Of a DNA stretch of 64,000 nt, positions 15,844 to 24,282 are shown piece after piece. The notes beneath the pieces were generated by a model, which did not search any database, was not told the DNA's origin, and worked only from the letters and a program-made list of their open reading frames with translations. The position numbers were made by a program, and so were the translations under genes. Location: the NCBI RefSeq assembly GCF_010365305.1, contig NZ_CP048279.1, positions 372,001 through 436,000 of the forward strand, given 5' to 3'. Position 1 is the stretch's first letter. Each line of letters starts with the position of its first letter. This DNA comes from Staphylococcus sp. MI 10-1553. Its GTDB lineage: Bacteria; Bacillota; Bacilli; Staphylococcales; Staphylococcaceae.

Positions 15844-15980
15844 CTTATCAAGAGAGATGGAGGGACTGGCCCGATGAAATCTCGGCAACAGGAATTAATT
15901 CACTGTGCCAATTCCAGTAGCGCAATTGCTAGAAGATAAGTCAACTTTCACTATGCCTTATCTTCCTATTTTTTAGGAGG
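15844..15980 (+). promoter_or_regulatory. SAM-I riboswitch with a ribosome-binding-site-hiding expression platform
   Basis: The aptamer is at 15844-15940: P1 arms CTTATC and GATAAG, ATGGAGGGACTGGCCCGATGAA, CGGCAACAGG and GTGCCAATTCC. Between it and the gene there is no separate terminator. Two exclusive hairpins are possible. GAAGATAAG (15932-15940) with CTTATCTTC (15957-15965) uses the 3' P1 arm. CTTCCTA (15962-15968) with TAGGAGG (15974-15980) buries the ribosome binding site. With SAM, P1 forms and frees the second hairpin to close; without SAM the first forms and the site opens. The aptamer is certain, the mechanism is inference. Confidence 0.9.
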
Positions 15981-15988
15981 TAATGTTC

Positions 15989-17368
15989 ATGACACGAAAA
16001 CAAATTCATTTTAACGGATTCGTCCAAAATTCTCCCTCTCCGCATGCTTCAGGTTTATGGAAACACCCAAAAGATAAAGGAGCGACACACCACAATTTAA
16101 AATATTGGACGGATATTGCTCAAACTTTAGAGCGTGGTTTATTTGATGGTATTTTTATTGCTGATGTGTTGGGGACTTATAGTGTTTACAACCAGTCCCA
16201 TGACGCCGCAGTGAAACATGCCGTTCAACTCCCCGCACACGATCCTATTCCGCTCGTTTCTGCCATTGCAGCGGTAACTGAGCATATTGGTATTGCACCT
16301 ACTGTCTCTACTACCTATGCACAGCCATATAAATTGGCACGTCAATTATCTACACTCGATCATCTGACCAATGGCCGATTAGGTTGGAATGTTGTAACGT
16401 CTTATTTAGAAAGCGAGGCAGTGAACTTAGGCTTAAAAGAGCGCTTGCCTAAAGCGTTGCGTTACAACCGTGCAGACGAATTTTTGCAAGTGAGCTATCA
16501 GTTGTGGGAAGACAGTTGGGAAGACGATGCGGTTGTTAAAGCACGTGAGATAGACACGTATGCTGATCCTTCTAAAGTTCATGCGATTCATCATAAAGGT
16601 ACATTTTTCGATATACCCGGACCGCATCTTGTAGAGCCTTCTCCTCAAAGAACGCCTGTCTTATTTCAAGCAGGTGCCTCCGAAAAAGGCAAAACATTTG
16701 CTGCAAAGCATGCAGAGGCTGTGTTTACAAAACATACCTCTATTGAATCGTTGCGAGCGTATGTCACAGACATTCGGACAAGGGCACAACAATTTGGCCG
16801 TAATGGAGAAGATATACTTGTTTTTCCAATGGTTTTACCTATTATCGGTGAAACTGAAGCAGAGGCTTATGAAAAATATGAAGCGCTTCAAAATGAAGTC
16901 AGCTATGAAGGTTCAGTCGCATTGTTAAGTGGACATACGGGTATTGATTTTTCTCAATATGATCCAGATGAATATATCGAAAATATCGAGACAGAAGCGA
17001 TGCAAGGCAATCTCAATTTATATACAAAAGACCCACATCGAAAATGGACATTGCGAGAAGCGGTGAAAAACCACGGGCTAGGTAATGGAACGGCTAAATT
17101 CATCGGCACACCCAAAAAAATTGCTGATCAATTGGAATTGTGGGCGAATGAAGGCGGTGCGGACGGTTTTAATATTGCACAAGCCTATTCTCCAGGTACA
17201 TTTGAAGAATTTGTCGACTTAATCATTCCTGAATTACAAAAAAGAGGCATATATCGTACAGAATATGAAGGTGAAACTTTACGTGAAAATATGTTTGGCA
17301 AAGGCCATACGAAAGTGAAACCGACACATCCCGCACGAAATAAAAAAGCCAATTTAGTACAGATATAG
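15989..17368 (+). CDS. FMN-dependent luciferase-like monooxygenase (NtaA/SnaA/SoxA family)
   Basis: A 459-aa bacterial-luciferase-fold monooxygenase. Typical segments are GLFDGIFIADVLG near the N terminus, STTYAQPYKLARQLSTLDHLTNGRLGWNVV-type core pieces around residues 105-135, and GTPKKIADQLELW near the C terminus. This subfamily uses reduced FMN from a partner reductase to attack C-N or C-S bonds (nitrilotriacetate, dibenzothiophene sulfone and similar compounds). The ATG at 15989 is 8 bases after AGGAGG; the ATG at 15983 is too close. SAM-riboswitch control points to use of an organic sulfur source. The substrate is unknown. Confidence 0.85.
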   Translation: MTRKQIHFNGFVQNSPSPHASGLWKHPKDKGATHHNLKYWTDIAQTLERGLFDGIFIADVLGTYSVYNQSHDAAVKHAVQLPAHDPIPLVSAIAAVTEHIGIAPTVSTTYAQPYKLARQLSTLDHLTNGRLGWNVVTSYLESEAVNLGLKERLPKALRYNRADEFLQVSYQLWEDSWEDDAVVKAREIDTYADPSKVHAIHHKGTFFDIPGPHLVEPSPQRTPVLFQAGASEKGKTFAAKHAEAVFTKHTSIESLRAYVTDIRTRAQQFGRNGEDILVFPMVLPIIGETEAEAYEKYEALQNEVSYEGSVALLSGHTGIDFSQYDPDEYIENIETEAMQGNLNLYTKDPHRKWTLREAVKNHGLGNGTAKFIGTPKKIADQLELWANEGGADGFNIAQAYSPGTFEEFVDLIIPELQKRGIYRTEYEGETLRENMFGKGHTKVKPTHPARNKKANLVQI

Positions 17369-17378
17369 GGGGATGATT

Positions 17379-18875
17379 ATGAATGATGTTAAAGTGTATA
17401 CATGGATAGGCTTTATTGTCTTTATGGTGCTTATGATTACGGTAGGCTTTGTCAGTTCTAGAAGGATGAACAGTATTTCAGATTTTGCGACTGGCTTTGG
17501 AAGGATTGGACCACGCACGCTAGGGTTGTCTTTTGCGGCGACGTATTTAAGTGCTGCAACCTTTCTAGGTTATCCGGGATGGTCGTATGCGTGGGGGCTT
17601 AATAATTTATGGTTGTTTTTAGCGATGTTTATCGGTGGTCCTACAGGTGTTTTAATGGTCGCTAAAAGAGTCAGATCATTAAACACAACACAGCAATCCC
17701 TCTCACTACCAGATTGGTTGGGCGATTTTTATGACAGTCCTATATTACGTGTTGGGACGGCTTTGATCTTATTATTTAATATTTTCTATATCGCAAGTCA
17801 GCTTGTCGCAGGCGCTTTAATTTTCAAACATTTACTCGGTATGAGTTACTTTTCAAGTTTAATTGTTATCACAGTCATTGTTGTGCTTTATGTTTACGTA
17901 GGTGGTGCACTTGCAGATATTTATACAGACGCGATACAAGTGATTATTATGGCAGTAGCTGGAATTGTCATTTTTATCTCTGGCATTGTGCTGTTTTGGA
18001 AGGGGAGTATCCATGATACGTTTTCGGGTATTGCGCAAAACTTAAACCATCAAAATCATCACTTAGTCCAAGTTTTTAATCCTGAATCCGTTCACTTTCA
18101 TTCTTTTACAATGATTATCGGTGCGATTATTATTCAATGGGCTTTTGCGTCAGCACCGCACTTATTTAATAAAATTTTAGGTTTAAAAAGTGAAAAAGAT
18201 TTAGGCCGCATGATTCGAACTTATATTTTTGTGATGTCACTCTGTTTACTTGTTCTTTTTGGCGGTATTTATAGCCGCGTAGCAATAGGTGGACAAGTCG
18301 CAAGTTCAGATTTAGCCTTACTACAATATATAGAATGGGCGTTTCCTGCTGCCATTGTTGCTTTATTCGGTGTCGTTATATTGGCAGCGGCTATGTCAAC
18401 GACAGATGGTTTGTTTGTGTCTATTTCTACAGTGTTTGCGAATGATTTATTTTTAAAACTGATTGTCAAACAAAAGTGGGTGGATGTTGAAGAACAGAAA
18501 GCCAATCGAATTGCTTTTCGTATTAGTCGTGTTTCTGTACCGATTGTAGGGCTTTTATCGTTTTTATTAGTTTTGAAGCCACCGCTTTATATGAGTGACC
18601 TCATGTGGATTGGGATTTCGGGTATTGCAGCCGGTACAATGGGCCCTATTTTGCACGCGGTATATGCGAAACGAAAAGCACCCGCCCGTGCAGCAGAACT
18701 TTCGATGGTTGTTGGTTTAGTGTCTTATCTTGTCATTTATTTTGGCGGTGTGATTCCAAGTACAATGTCTGCCGGTGCTGTTGCGACTGTTTTTGGCATA
18801 CTGACCATTACCGTGACTTCTTATGTCATGCATCATCGAGCACGCCAACTCTCTGTAGATAAGGGGGAAGCATAA
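17379..18875 (+). CDS. SSS-family sodium:solute symporter
   Basis: A 498-aa permease with about 13 hydrophobic helices. SSS features include FAATYLSAATFLGYPGW in helices 2-3, VGGALADIYTDAIQ and the late AMSTTDGLFVSISTVFANDL segment. The start at 17379 has AGGGGGA 7 bases upstream, directly after the monooxygenase stop. The next ORF overlaps its stop by one base. Its place between the monooxygenase and the small genes suggests it brings in the substrate of that enzyme. It is unlike the other SSS protein in the window (33644), which belongs to inositol use. Confidence 0.88.
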   Translation: MNDVKVYTWIGFIVFMVLMITVGFVSSRRMNSISDFATGFGRIGPRTLGLSFAATYLSAATFLGYPGWSYAWGLNNLWLFLAMFIGGPTGVLMVAKRVRSLNTTQQSLSLPDWLGDFYDSPILRVGTALILLFNIFYIASQLVAGALIFKHLLGMSYFSSLIVITVIVVLYVYVGGALADIYTDAIQVIIMAVAGIVIFISGIVLFWKGSIHDTFSGIAQNLNHQNHHLVQVFNPESVHFHSFTMIIGAIIIQWAFASAPHLFNKILGLKSEKDLGRMIRTYIFVMSLCLLVLFGGIYSRVAIGGQVASSDLALLQYIEWAFPAAIVALFGVVILAAAMSTTDGLFVSISTVFANDLFLKLIVKQKWVDVEEQKANRIAFRISRVSVPIVGLLSFLLVLKPPLYMSDLMWIGISGIAAGTMGPILHAVYAKRKAPARAAELSMVVGLVSYLVIYFGGVIPSTMSAGAVATVFGILTITVTSYVMHHRARQLSVDKGEA

Positions 18876-19003
18876 TGTTTGTAAATGAAATGTTATCCAT
18901 CTGGATTTATGGTTTTATAGGAACATTTGTTGGACTACTTCTTGCATTAAAATGGGGTTACTCAAATCATGATGAAAAGGAGAATGATAATGCCAATCAT
19001 TAA
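18875..19003 (+). CDS. Small membrane protein, possible symporter accessory subunit
   Basis: A 42-aa ORF not usually called because of its size. Its ATG overlaps the symporter stop (TAATG), GGGGGA lies 8 bases upstream, and its end overlaps the tautomerase start by 14 bases. One transmembrane helix is evident (about residues 8-30, IYGFIGTFVGLLLALKW), followed by a charged His/Asp/Glu/Asn tail. Small single-helix proteins coded just after SSS symporters are known as accessory subunits, which fits by position and topology. Sequence alone does not prove it. Confidence 0.7.
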   Translation: MFVNEMLSIWIYGFIGTFVGLLLALKWGYSNHDEKENDNANH

Positions 19004-19379
19004 AATTGACCTGATTAAAGGGAAAGACGAAGCTTATATTAAGGAAGTTTTAGATATCTCATATGAAGTGATGCTAGAAGCCTTTCATGCGCCGGTGGGG
19101 GATCGCTATCAAATTGTGACACAACACGAAGCGTATGAGATGCAAATTTTAGATACAGGTTTAGGCGTAGAGCGGACGACGGATGTATTAGTTTTTACGC
19201 TTATCTCGCGTCCAAGAACGGAAGAACAAAAAACGATTTTTTATCGCAAATTGGTAGAAAGATTACATCAAAAATTAGGGATTCGAAAAGAAGATGTACT
19301 GATTAGCCTTGTAGAAAATACTGATGCGAATTGGAGCTTTTTCAATGGGGAGGCGCAATTCTTGAATGGAGACTTATAA
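18990..19379 (+). CDS. Tautomerase-family protein
   Basis: A 129-aa protein whose start MPIIKIDLIKG leaves Pro at position 2, the N-terminal catalytic proline of the 4-oxalocrotonate tautomerase fold after Met removal. At 129 residues it resembles the longer tautomerase_2 subgroup (QIVTQHEAYEM, SLVENTDANWSF). Earlier in-frame ATGs at 18969 and 18984 would block this proline, so the ATG at 18990 with AAGGAG about 6 bases before it is chosen. It lies within the SAM-controlled operon and may process the product of the monooxygenase. Confidence 0.85.
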   Translation: MPIIKIDLIKGKDEAYIKEVLDISYEVMLEAFHAPVGDRYQIVTQHEAYEMQILDTGLGVERTTDVLVFTLISRPRTEEQKTIFYRKLVERLHQKLGIRKEDVLISLVENTDANWSFFNGEAQFLNGDL

Positions 19380-19380
19380 T

Positions 19381-19563
19381 ATGACAACAAAAATATCACC
19401 TGAAATCTCTCTGCTCTCTTTAGCTGTATTGATTGAGAAAAGAGCGGAGTGGGAAGCATATAAACCGGTCAATACTGCAGCTTATATGATTAAGCAAGAA
19501 AAATTAGCAGCCTACAACCAAGCGATCGCTAAATGCCAACAAACACATCCAGACAACACATAG
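19381..19563 (+). CDS. Uncharacterised 60-aa protein, last gene of the SAM-controlled operon
   Basis: A 60-residue soluble, helical-looking protein (LLSLAVLIEKRAEWEAYK, then a Lys/Ala/Gln-rich half). It starts 1 base after the tautomerase stop with ATGGAGA about 9 bases upstream, so it is clearly part of the operon. A second ATG at 19366 is in frame but overlaps the ribosome binding site. No family was recognised. A terminator follows 6 bases after the stop. Confidence 0.65.
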   Translation: MTTKISPEISLLSLAVLIEKRAEWEAYKPVNTAAYMIKQEKLAAYNQAIAKCQQTHPDNT

Positions 19564-19568
19564 CGATG

Positions 19569-19614
19569 AACGGTAAAATCTGGTGATTAGAAAAAGATTT
19601 TACCGTTCTTTTTT
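19569..19614 (+). terminator. Terminator of the SAM-controlled operon
   Basis: AACGGTAAAATC (19569-19580) pairs with GATTTTACCGTT (19596-19607) and is followed by CTTTTTTG. Confidence 0.85.
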
Positions 19615-19752
19615 GTGCTAAACCAATATTTATTGTGGTTATCACTGTCTGAGGGCGTTCTAATATCAAATTGCACAATTGTTAAGCAACTCATTAAGTG
19701 TATCGAGAAATGTTCGTTATAATGGTGGAAAAAGACGAAAGATGTGTTCAAA

Positions 19753-20445
19753 ATGAAAAAGATAATGATTGTGAATACGAGTTATGACCAATTTGATGGC
19801 TTTGATTTATCAACAGGTTTATGGTTGAGCGAACTGGTGCATTTTTATGATGTATTTCAAAATAATCCGAATTACCAATTGGATATATACAATATCAATG
19901 GAGGCGAAACACCACTAGATCCCGTGAGTATGAATAAAGTGACGTTAGATCGTTTGACCAAAAAATATTATGAAGATGAAACTTTTATGCGCAAATTACA
20001 CCATTCACCATCCATCGATGAAGCTGATGTGACACAGTATGGTGCGATTTATTTTACCGGTGGCCATGGTGTGATGTATGACTTCCGAGGACATGATACG
20101 ATTGCCCGTGCGGTAAACGACATTTATGATCGTGGGGGTGTTATTTCTTCAGTTTGTCACGGTGCAAGCGCTTTACTTGAAGTTAAGCGTCCGAACAATC
20201 ATTTTCTTATAGAAGGTCAACAGTTGACAGGTTTCTCAAATCGAGAAGAAGGTTTAGCACGCCGTAAAAAACAAGTGCCGTATCAGTTAGAAACCGCATT
20301 AAAAGATAAAGGCGCACTATATCAAAAAAGTTTAATCCCATTAAAAAGTTTTGTCGTTGAATCGGAACAATTAATTACAGGACAAAATCCAGCTTCAGCA
20401 CGAGCTGTAGGTGAAGCGGTCAAACTCAGACTCGATACAAAATGA
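19753..20445 (+). CDS. DJ-1/PfpI-family protein (Hsp31/HchA-like)
   Basis: A 230-aa class I glutamine-amidotransferase-like protein. The nucleophile elbow is SVCHGASALL at about residue 137, preceded by FTGGHGVMYDF. The length and the ending (SLIPLKSFVVESEQLITGQNPASA) match the Hsp31-type group of glyoxalase III or deglycase-like chaperones. A GTG at 19744 is in frame, but the ATG at 19753 is more likely. It stands alone between two terminators. The exact activity cannot be told from sequence. Confidence 0.82.
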   Translation: MKKIMIVNTSYDQFDGFDLSTGLWLSELVHFYDVFQNNPNYQLDIYNINGGETPLDPVSMNKVTLDRLTKKYYEDETFMRKLHHSPSIDEADVTQYGAIYFTGGHGVMYDFRGHDTIARAVNDIYDRGGVISSVCHGASALLEVKRPNNHFLIEGQQLTGFSNREEGLARRKKQVPYQLETALKDKGALYQKSLIPLKSFVVESEQLITGQNPASARAVGEAVKLRLDTK

Positions 20446-20491
20446 AAGCAAGATAGAGAGAATTAGACATAAAGTGTAAGGTGAATAGAGT

Positions 20492-20540
20492 AGAGGCGGT
20501 ACAGGACATCAAATTAATTTCTGTTTCGCCTCTTTTTTTA
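20492..20540 (+). terminator. Terminator after the DJ-1-like gene
   Basis: AGAGGCG (20492-20498) and CGCCTCT (20527-20533) pair, followed by a long T run. Confidence 0.75.
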
Positions 20541-20665
20541 TGATTTTGTCAAAAAAACAAGGTTATTCTTTACAATAATGATAAAAGTGAAGCATTTCGG
20601 CGCATTAAAAGTAATAGATCTTGAAATTTCTCATTTTTAGAAAATAATGATTTTAAAAATGCATA

Positions 20666-20718
20666 TTGCGCTTATGAAATGTTTAGCGTATAATTTTAAA
20701 TCGAAATCATTACTATTT
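20666..20718 (+). promoter_or_regulatory. adcA promoter with a Zur box
   Basis: TTGCGC (20666-20671), a 17-base spacer and TATAAT (20689-20694). Just downstream, AAATCGAAATCATTACTATTT (20698-20718) matches the Zur 9-1-9 palindrome (AATCGTAAT N ATTACGATT) with one change in each half. Zinc-loaded Zur bound here would block adcA. Confidence 0.78.
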
Positions 20719-20735
20719 TAGGAGGAGACCACATC

Positions 20736-22355
20736 ATGAAAAAAAGTTTCAAATTATTAGCGACTGTGGTATTGTCGGGTTCTGTGTTAGCGGCTTGTGG
20801 TCAAGGTGACGATAAAACATCATCAAACGACCAATTAAAAGTAACAACTACGGTTTTCCCATTGCAATCGTTTGTTAAGCAAATTGGTGGTAAACATGTT
20901 GAAGTAGATTCTATTTATCCGAAAGGGACGGATTTACATAGCTTCGAACCATCACAAAAAGATATTATAGATGCAAGTAAATCGGATTTATTTATTTATA
21001 CGGGCGATAATTTAGATCCAGTATCTAAAAAAATAGCCGGGGCGATTAAAAAAGATGACCATAAACTTTCGTTAGAGGATTATTTAGATAAAGCAACTTT
21101 ATTAACGGATCAACATGAACACGGGGAACATGATGAGCATGAGCATGGTGATCACGATGAACATGGTGAAGAAGGACACGACCATGAGCACGGCGAAGAA
21201 GGTCACGAACATGAAGGCCACGATCATGAACACGGTGAAGCACATCATCATCATGGTGGCTATGACCCACACGTATGGTTAGATCCACAATTAGATAAAA
21301 AATTCGTATCTGCAATTCGTGATGATTTAGTAAAACGCGACCCAGATCATAAAGACGAATATAAGAAAAATGCTGATAAATTATTAAAAGATTTAGATGG
21401 TATCGATCAAGATATGAAAGATATTACAAAAGATCACCAAGGCAATGCGGTCTTTATTTCACATGAATCATTAGGTTACTTAGCTGACCGTTATGGTTTC
21501 GTTCAAAAAGGAATTCAAAGCTTAAACGCTGAAGACCCATCACAAAAAGAACTGACTGAAATTGTGAAAGAAATTAATGATACGGGTGCAAAATATATTC
21601 TTTATGAAGAGAATATTTCACATAAAGTAACAGACACTATTCGCAAAGAAACAAATGCGAAACCATTGAAATTTAACAATATGGAATCTGTAACAGACGA
21701 TCAATCGAAAGATGCGACATACCAATCATTAATGAAAGAAAATGTGAAAAGCATTGAAAAAGCACTCAACGACAAAATTAAAGTTGAAGATGATAAAGCG
21801 GCGAACAAACATAGTAAAGCAATCCAAGACGGCTACTTCAAAGATGACCAAGTGAAAGACCGTAATTTATCGGATTATGCTGGTGAATGGCAATCTGTTT
21901 ACCCATTATTGAAAGACGGTACACTGGATGAAGTGTTCGAACATAAAGCAGAAGACAAAGGTGACAAATCTGCAAAAGAATACAAAGCATACTATGACAA
22001 AGGTTACAAAACGGATGTAGAAAAGATTAAAATTACAGATAACCAAATTACCTTTACGAAAAATGGTAAGTCTATGACAGGTACGTACACTTATGATGGT
22101 AAAGACATTTTGAAATATGATGGTGGTCATCGCGGTGTACGTTATACATTCAAACTTGAAGGTGACGCGTCAGAAGGTTTACCAAAATATGTACAATTTA
22201 GCGATCATAATATTGCACCTACGAAAACAGGACATTTCCATATCTTTACAGGAAATGACCGTGATAAAGTATTGAAAGAATTAGAAAACTGGCCAACGTA
22301 CTATCCAGCTAATCTTTCAAAAGAAGAAGTTAAAGATGAAATGTTAGAGCATTAA
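20736..22355 (+). CDS. adcA: AdcA zinc-binding lipoprotein with C-terminal ZinT domain
   Basis: A 539-aa extracellular zinc-capture protein of an ABC importer. The signal peptide ends in a lipobox (LAAC, lipid on Cys at about 21). The ZnuA-type cluster A-I domain covers about 30-340 and contains a long His/Asp/Glu-rich loop (about 125-175, ending HHHH) and the zinc ligands in DLHSFEPS, HVWLDP and ISHESLGYLAD. The C-terminal 190 residues are a ZinT/YodA domain (GEWQSVYP, ending DHNIAPTKTGHFHIF), a second zinc site. This fusion is usual in staphylococcal and streptococcal AdcA. No permease genes are adjacent. AGGAGG lies upstream and Zur control is indicated. Confidence 0.93.
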   Translation: MKKSFKLLATVVLSGSVLAACGQGDDKTSSNDQLKVTTTVFPLQSFVKQIGGKHVEVDSIYPKGTDLHSFEPSQKDIIDASKSDLFIYTGDNLDPVSKKIAGAIKKDDHKLSLEDYLDKATLLTDQHEHGEHDEHEHGDHDEHGEEGHDHEHGEEGHEHEGHDHEHGEAHHHHGGYDPHVWLDPQLDKKFVSAIRDDLVKRDPDHKDEYKKNADKLLKDLDGIDQDMKDITKDHQGNAVFISHESLGYLADRYGFVQKGIQSLNAEDPSQKELTEIVKEINDTGAKYILYEENISHKVTDTIRKETNAKPLKFNNMESVTDDQSKDATYQSLMKENVKSIEKALNDKIKVEDDKAANKHSKAIQDGYFKDDQVKDRNLSDYAGEWQSVYPLLKDGTLDEVFEHKAEDKGDKSAKEYKAYYDKGYKTDVEKIKITDNQITFTKNGKSMTGTYTYDGKDILKYDGGHRGVRYTFKLEGDASEGLPKYVQFSDHNIAPTKTGHFHIFTGNDRDKVLKELENWPTYYPANLSKEEVKDEMLEH

Positions 22356-22375
22356 TATTCCTAATTAAAAGAACC

Positions 22376-22809
22376 GGACATAAAAGTTTTTGATGCTATT
22401 GTTACAGTATTTTGTTTAACTTGTCCTCTCCCTACGATTTGTGTTTTGGATTGCCTTCATGGATTCGCGTTCTTAGGGGCTGGTCCTTCAACTCACTAAC
22501 GCTTGTTACATTGGTAGAGAAAGCGTTGGTGGATTTTGGGAGCAGTACAGGAATCTCATGTGTCACAAAGATTTCGTAGTACTATCCCCGCAAGGCTGAC
22601 TAGACTTCTCAAAAGCATGCCCATTGAGAAGTCAGACAGCTACTGCGATAAACAGTAATCGCTATTTAAAGTAAAGACGTGAGTGTTAACAGTATGCACT
22701 CATTCCCTCAGGAGTCTCAGCCTTCTGGGCAATCTTAGACCTAATACAGCGAAACTGAGGGCAAGTTTATGAAATCAAGAAAAACAATAGCATCAATTTT
22801 TTATGTCCC
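22376..22809. repeat. 434-bp inverted-repeat-bounded, hairpin-rich block (MITE-like)
   Basis: Its ends are inverted copies: GGACATAAAA plus TGATGCTATTGTT on the left (22376-22403) and the reverse complement of the same on the right (22783-22808), differing only in a short A/T spacer. Inside are several perfect stems: GACTTCTCAA/TTGAGAAGTC (22603-22633), GCGAT/ATCGC, GAGTG/CACTC and CCCTCAG/CTGAGGG. No ORF is credible. The outer GGACATAAA resembles the inner part of IS1182-type ends. It may be a non-autonomous element, a dispersed extragenic repeat or a structured RNA. Confidence 0.55.
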
Positions 22810-22871
22810 ATTTATCCTCATCTTTCGACTGTTTTATAATTATAAATGAATCATAAACCCGTGAGTAGTAG

Positions 22872-22905
22872 AGGCTAGGATAATTTAATATCCCGGCCTT
22901 TTTTG
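22872..22905 (+). terminator. Rightward terminator between the repeat block and lytM
   Basis: AGGCTAGGATA and TATCCCGGCCT pair with G-T tolerance and are followed by TTTTTTG on the plus strand. Confidence 0.65.
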
Positions 22906-22945
22906 CGTTTTGAGTTGGTTTGGATGCTTGGACATTTGGCAACAA

Positions 22946-22978
22946 AAAAGGCTGAGATACGTTTATCCCGGCCTTTCT
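22946..22978 (-). terminator. lytM terminator
   Basis: On the minus strand GGCCGGGATA, a short loop, TATCTCAGCC and a T run follow the lytM stop by about 20 bases. Confidence 0.75.
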
Positions 22979-22996
22979 TTCTATCATTTGAATTTA

Positions 22997-24001
22997 TCAA
23001 GATTTTTGGTTTAAATAGTTTGTTGGATCGACTGCGTATTGATTGCCAACGCCGCCATCCATGCGTTGGAAGTGAAGGTGAGGGGCAGTTGAATTCCCTG
23101 TACTTCCTGATAATCCGATTTGGTCACCGGCTTTCACTTGGTCGCCCGCTTGCACATTTAATTTGTTCATATGCATATACCATTGATATTTATCACTGTT
23201 GGCTTCTTGAATTGTGACTTGGTTACCGCCACCATAGTTACTCCAACCACTTTGAATGACTTTACCGTCTGTGAGTGAATAGACAGGTGTATTTTCATCC
23301 ATCGCGTAGTCTACACCATAGTGCGCGCCACTGCCGTGATAGTGGCCGTATGGTTGTAATTGTTGATGACGTGTTAACCAATCCGCTGATTCGGCATGAC
23401 CTGAACTTTGTTGTGATGAAGCAGGTTGTGTCGAATTGTCAGTTTGCGGTGCTTGAACTTGTTGTGGTGACTGAGATTGATCCGTTTGACGTGTGTCATT
23501 AGCTTGTTGTGATGAAGCAACACTATATTGTCCAGTACTAGCTTGATTGTTTGATTGAGCAGCTGTATTTGGTTGTTGATTGTATACATGTGTCCCTTGT
23601 TGATTTGTAGTGTTTTGAGCTGTATTGCTTTGAGCTGTATTGCTATGTTGTTGCACGTTGTCATGACTTTGACTTGCTGTGTAGTCGTTGTCATCGTATG
23701 AACCTTGTTGAATGTATTGAATAGGGAAATAATAATAGTGAATATGTCCTTCGTTATCGATACGTGTGAAATAGTACGTTTTATTGTCAAACATGCTTTG
23801 CTCCCATTTGCCATCGAGTGTGTGATGGAAGTTGCCTTGCATATCTTTAGTTATATAGCCATATGAGAAAATGTCTAGCGATGACTGAGATGTTGTGGCT
23901 TGTGTTTGTTGTGGTTGTTCAGCAGCATCTGCAGTGTGACCCGCAGCTCCCAAAATACTTGCTGAGACAGCCAAAGTCGAAATGCTTATCCATTTTTTCA
24001 T
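22997..24001 (-). CDS. lytM: LytM-type glycyl-glycine endopeptidase (M23 family)
   Basis: A 334-aa secreted cell-wall hydrolase. The signal peptide ends near [10 protein letters not shown] Gln/Asn/Ser/Thr-rich low-complexity linker covers about 115-200. The C-terminal M23 domain has the zinc ligands His and Asp in HYGVDYAM, and HLHF near the end, with the typical GNQVTIQE and [13 protein letters not shown] segments. S. aureus LytM cuts pentaglycine bridges and the length is similar. GGAGG precedes the ATG. It is a single gene with its own terminator. Confidence 0.88.
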   Translation of the reverse strand: MKKWISISTLAVSASILGAAGHTADAAEQPQQTQATTSQSSLDIFSYGYITKDMQGNFHHTLDGKWEQSMFDNKTYYFTRIDNEGHIHYYYFPIQYIQQGSYDDNDYTASQSHDNVQQHSNTAQSNTAQNTTNQQGTHVYNQQPNTAAQSNNQASTGQYSVASSQQANDTRQTDQSQSPQQVQAPQTDNSTQPASSQQSSGHAESADWLTRHQQLQPYGHYHGSGAHYGVDYAMDENTPVYSLTDGKVIQSGWSNYGGGNQVTIQEANSDKYQWYMHMNKLNVQAGDQVKAGDQIGLSGSTGNSTAPHLHFQRMDGGVGNQYAVDPTNYLNQKS

Positions 24002-24194
24002 TATTAAAACATCCTCCTATTTTATATCTGCATGTACTGTATCAAATTCTAAAAACGAAAGGAAGAGGTGTAAAATGATTTTAATATAGCAGTAATCTTT
24101 TAAAATGGATGTCATACACTGAGAATGTGATAGAAGAGCGCGTTAATGTATGTGTGTATATTTTAAGTTGTCGTCGCTTTGTAAAATAAAAAAT

Positions 24195-24242
24195 ATGGAT
24201 AACGTCATGATTTCACCATTAAGTCAAATCAGCGTTATCCAT
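24195..24242 (-). terminator. fda terminator
   Basis: ATGGATAACG and CGTTATCCAT pair; the minus strand continues with ATTTTTTATTTT. Confidence 0.75.
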
Positions 24243-24282
24243 ACTTGAAATTGATTGATTAGTTAAAAGTTAGTGATGCAAC

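Noticed and set aside
18605-18862. Cys-rich 85-aa ORF inside the SSS symporter gene
   Set aside because: It is the alternate frame of a well-supported membrane protein; the composition is that of a shadow frame.
21115-21260. Repeat-like CATGA/ACACGG units suggesting a tandem DNA repeat or CRISPR
   Set aside because: They are codons of the His-rich zinc-binding loop in AdcA, irregular in length and in frame.
21046-21315. His-rich 89-aa minus-strand ORF within adcA
   Set aside because: It is the antisense of the His/Asp/Glu-rich zinc loop; the repeats come from that codon pattern.
23374-23814. 146-aa minus-strand ORF within lytM
   Set aside because: It is an out-of-frame reading of the low-complexity Gln/Asn/Ser linker of LytM.
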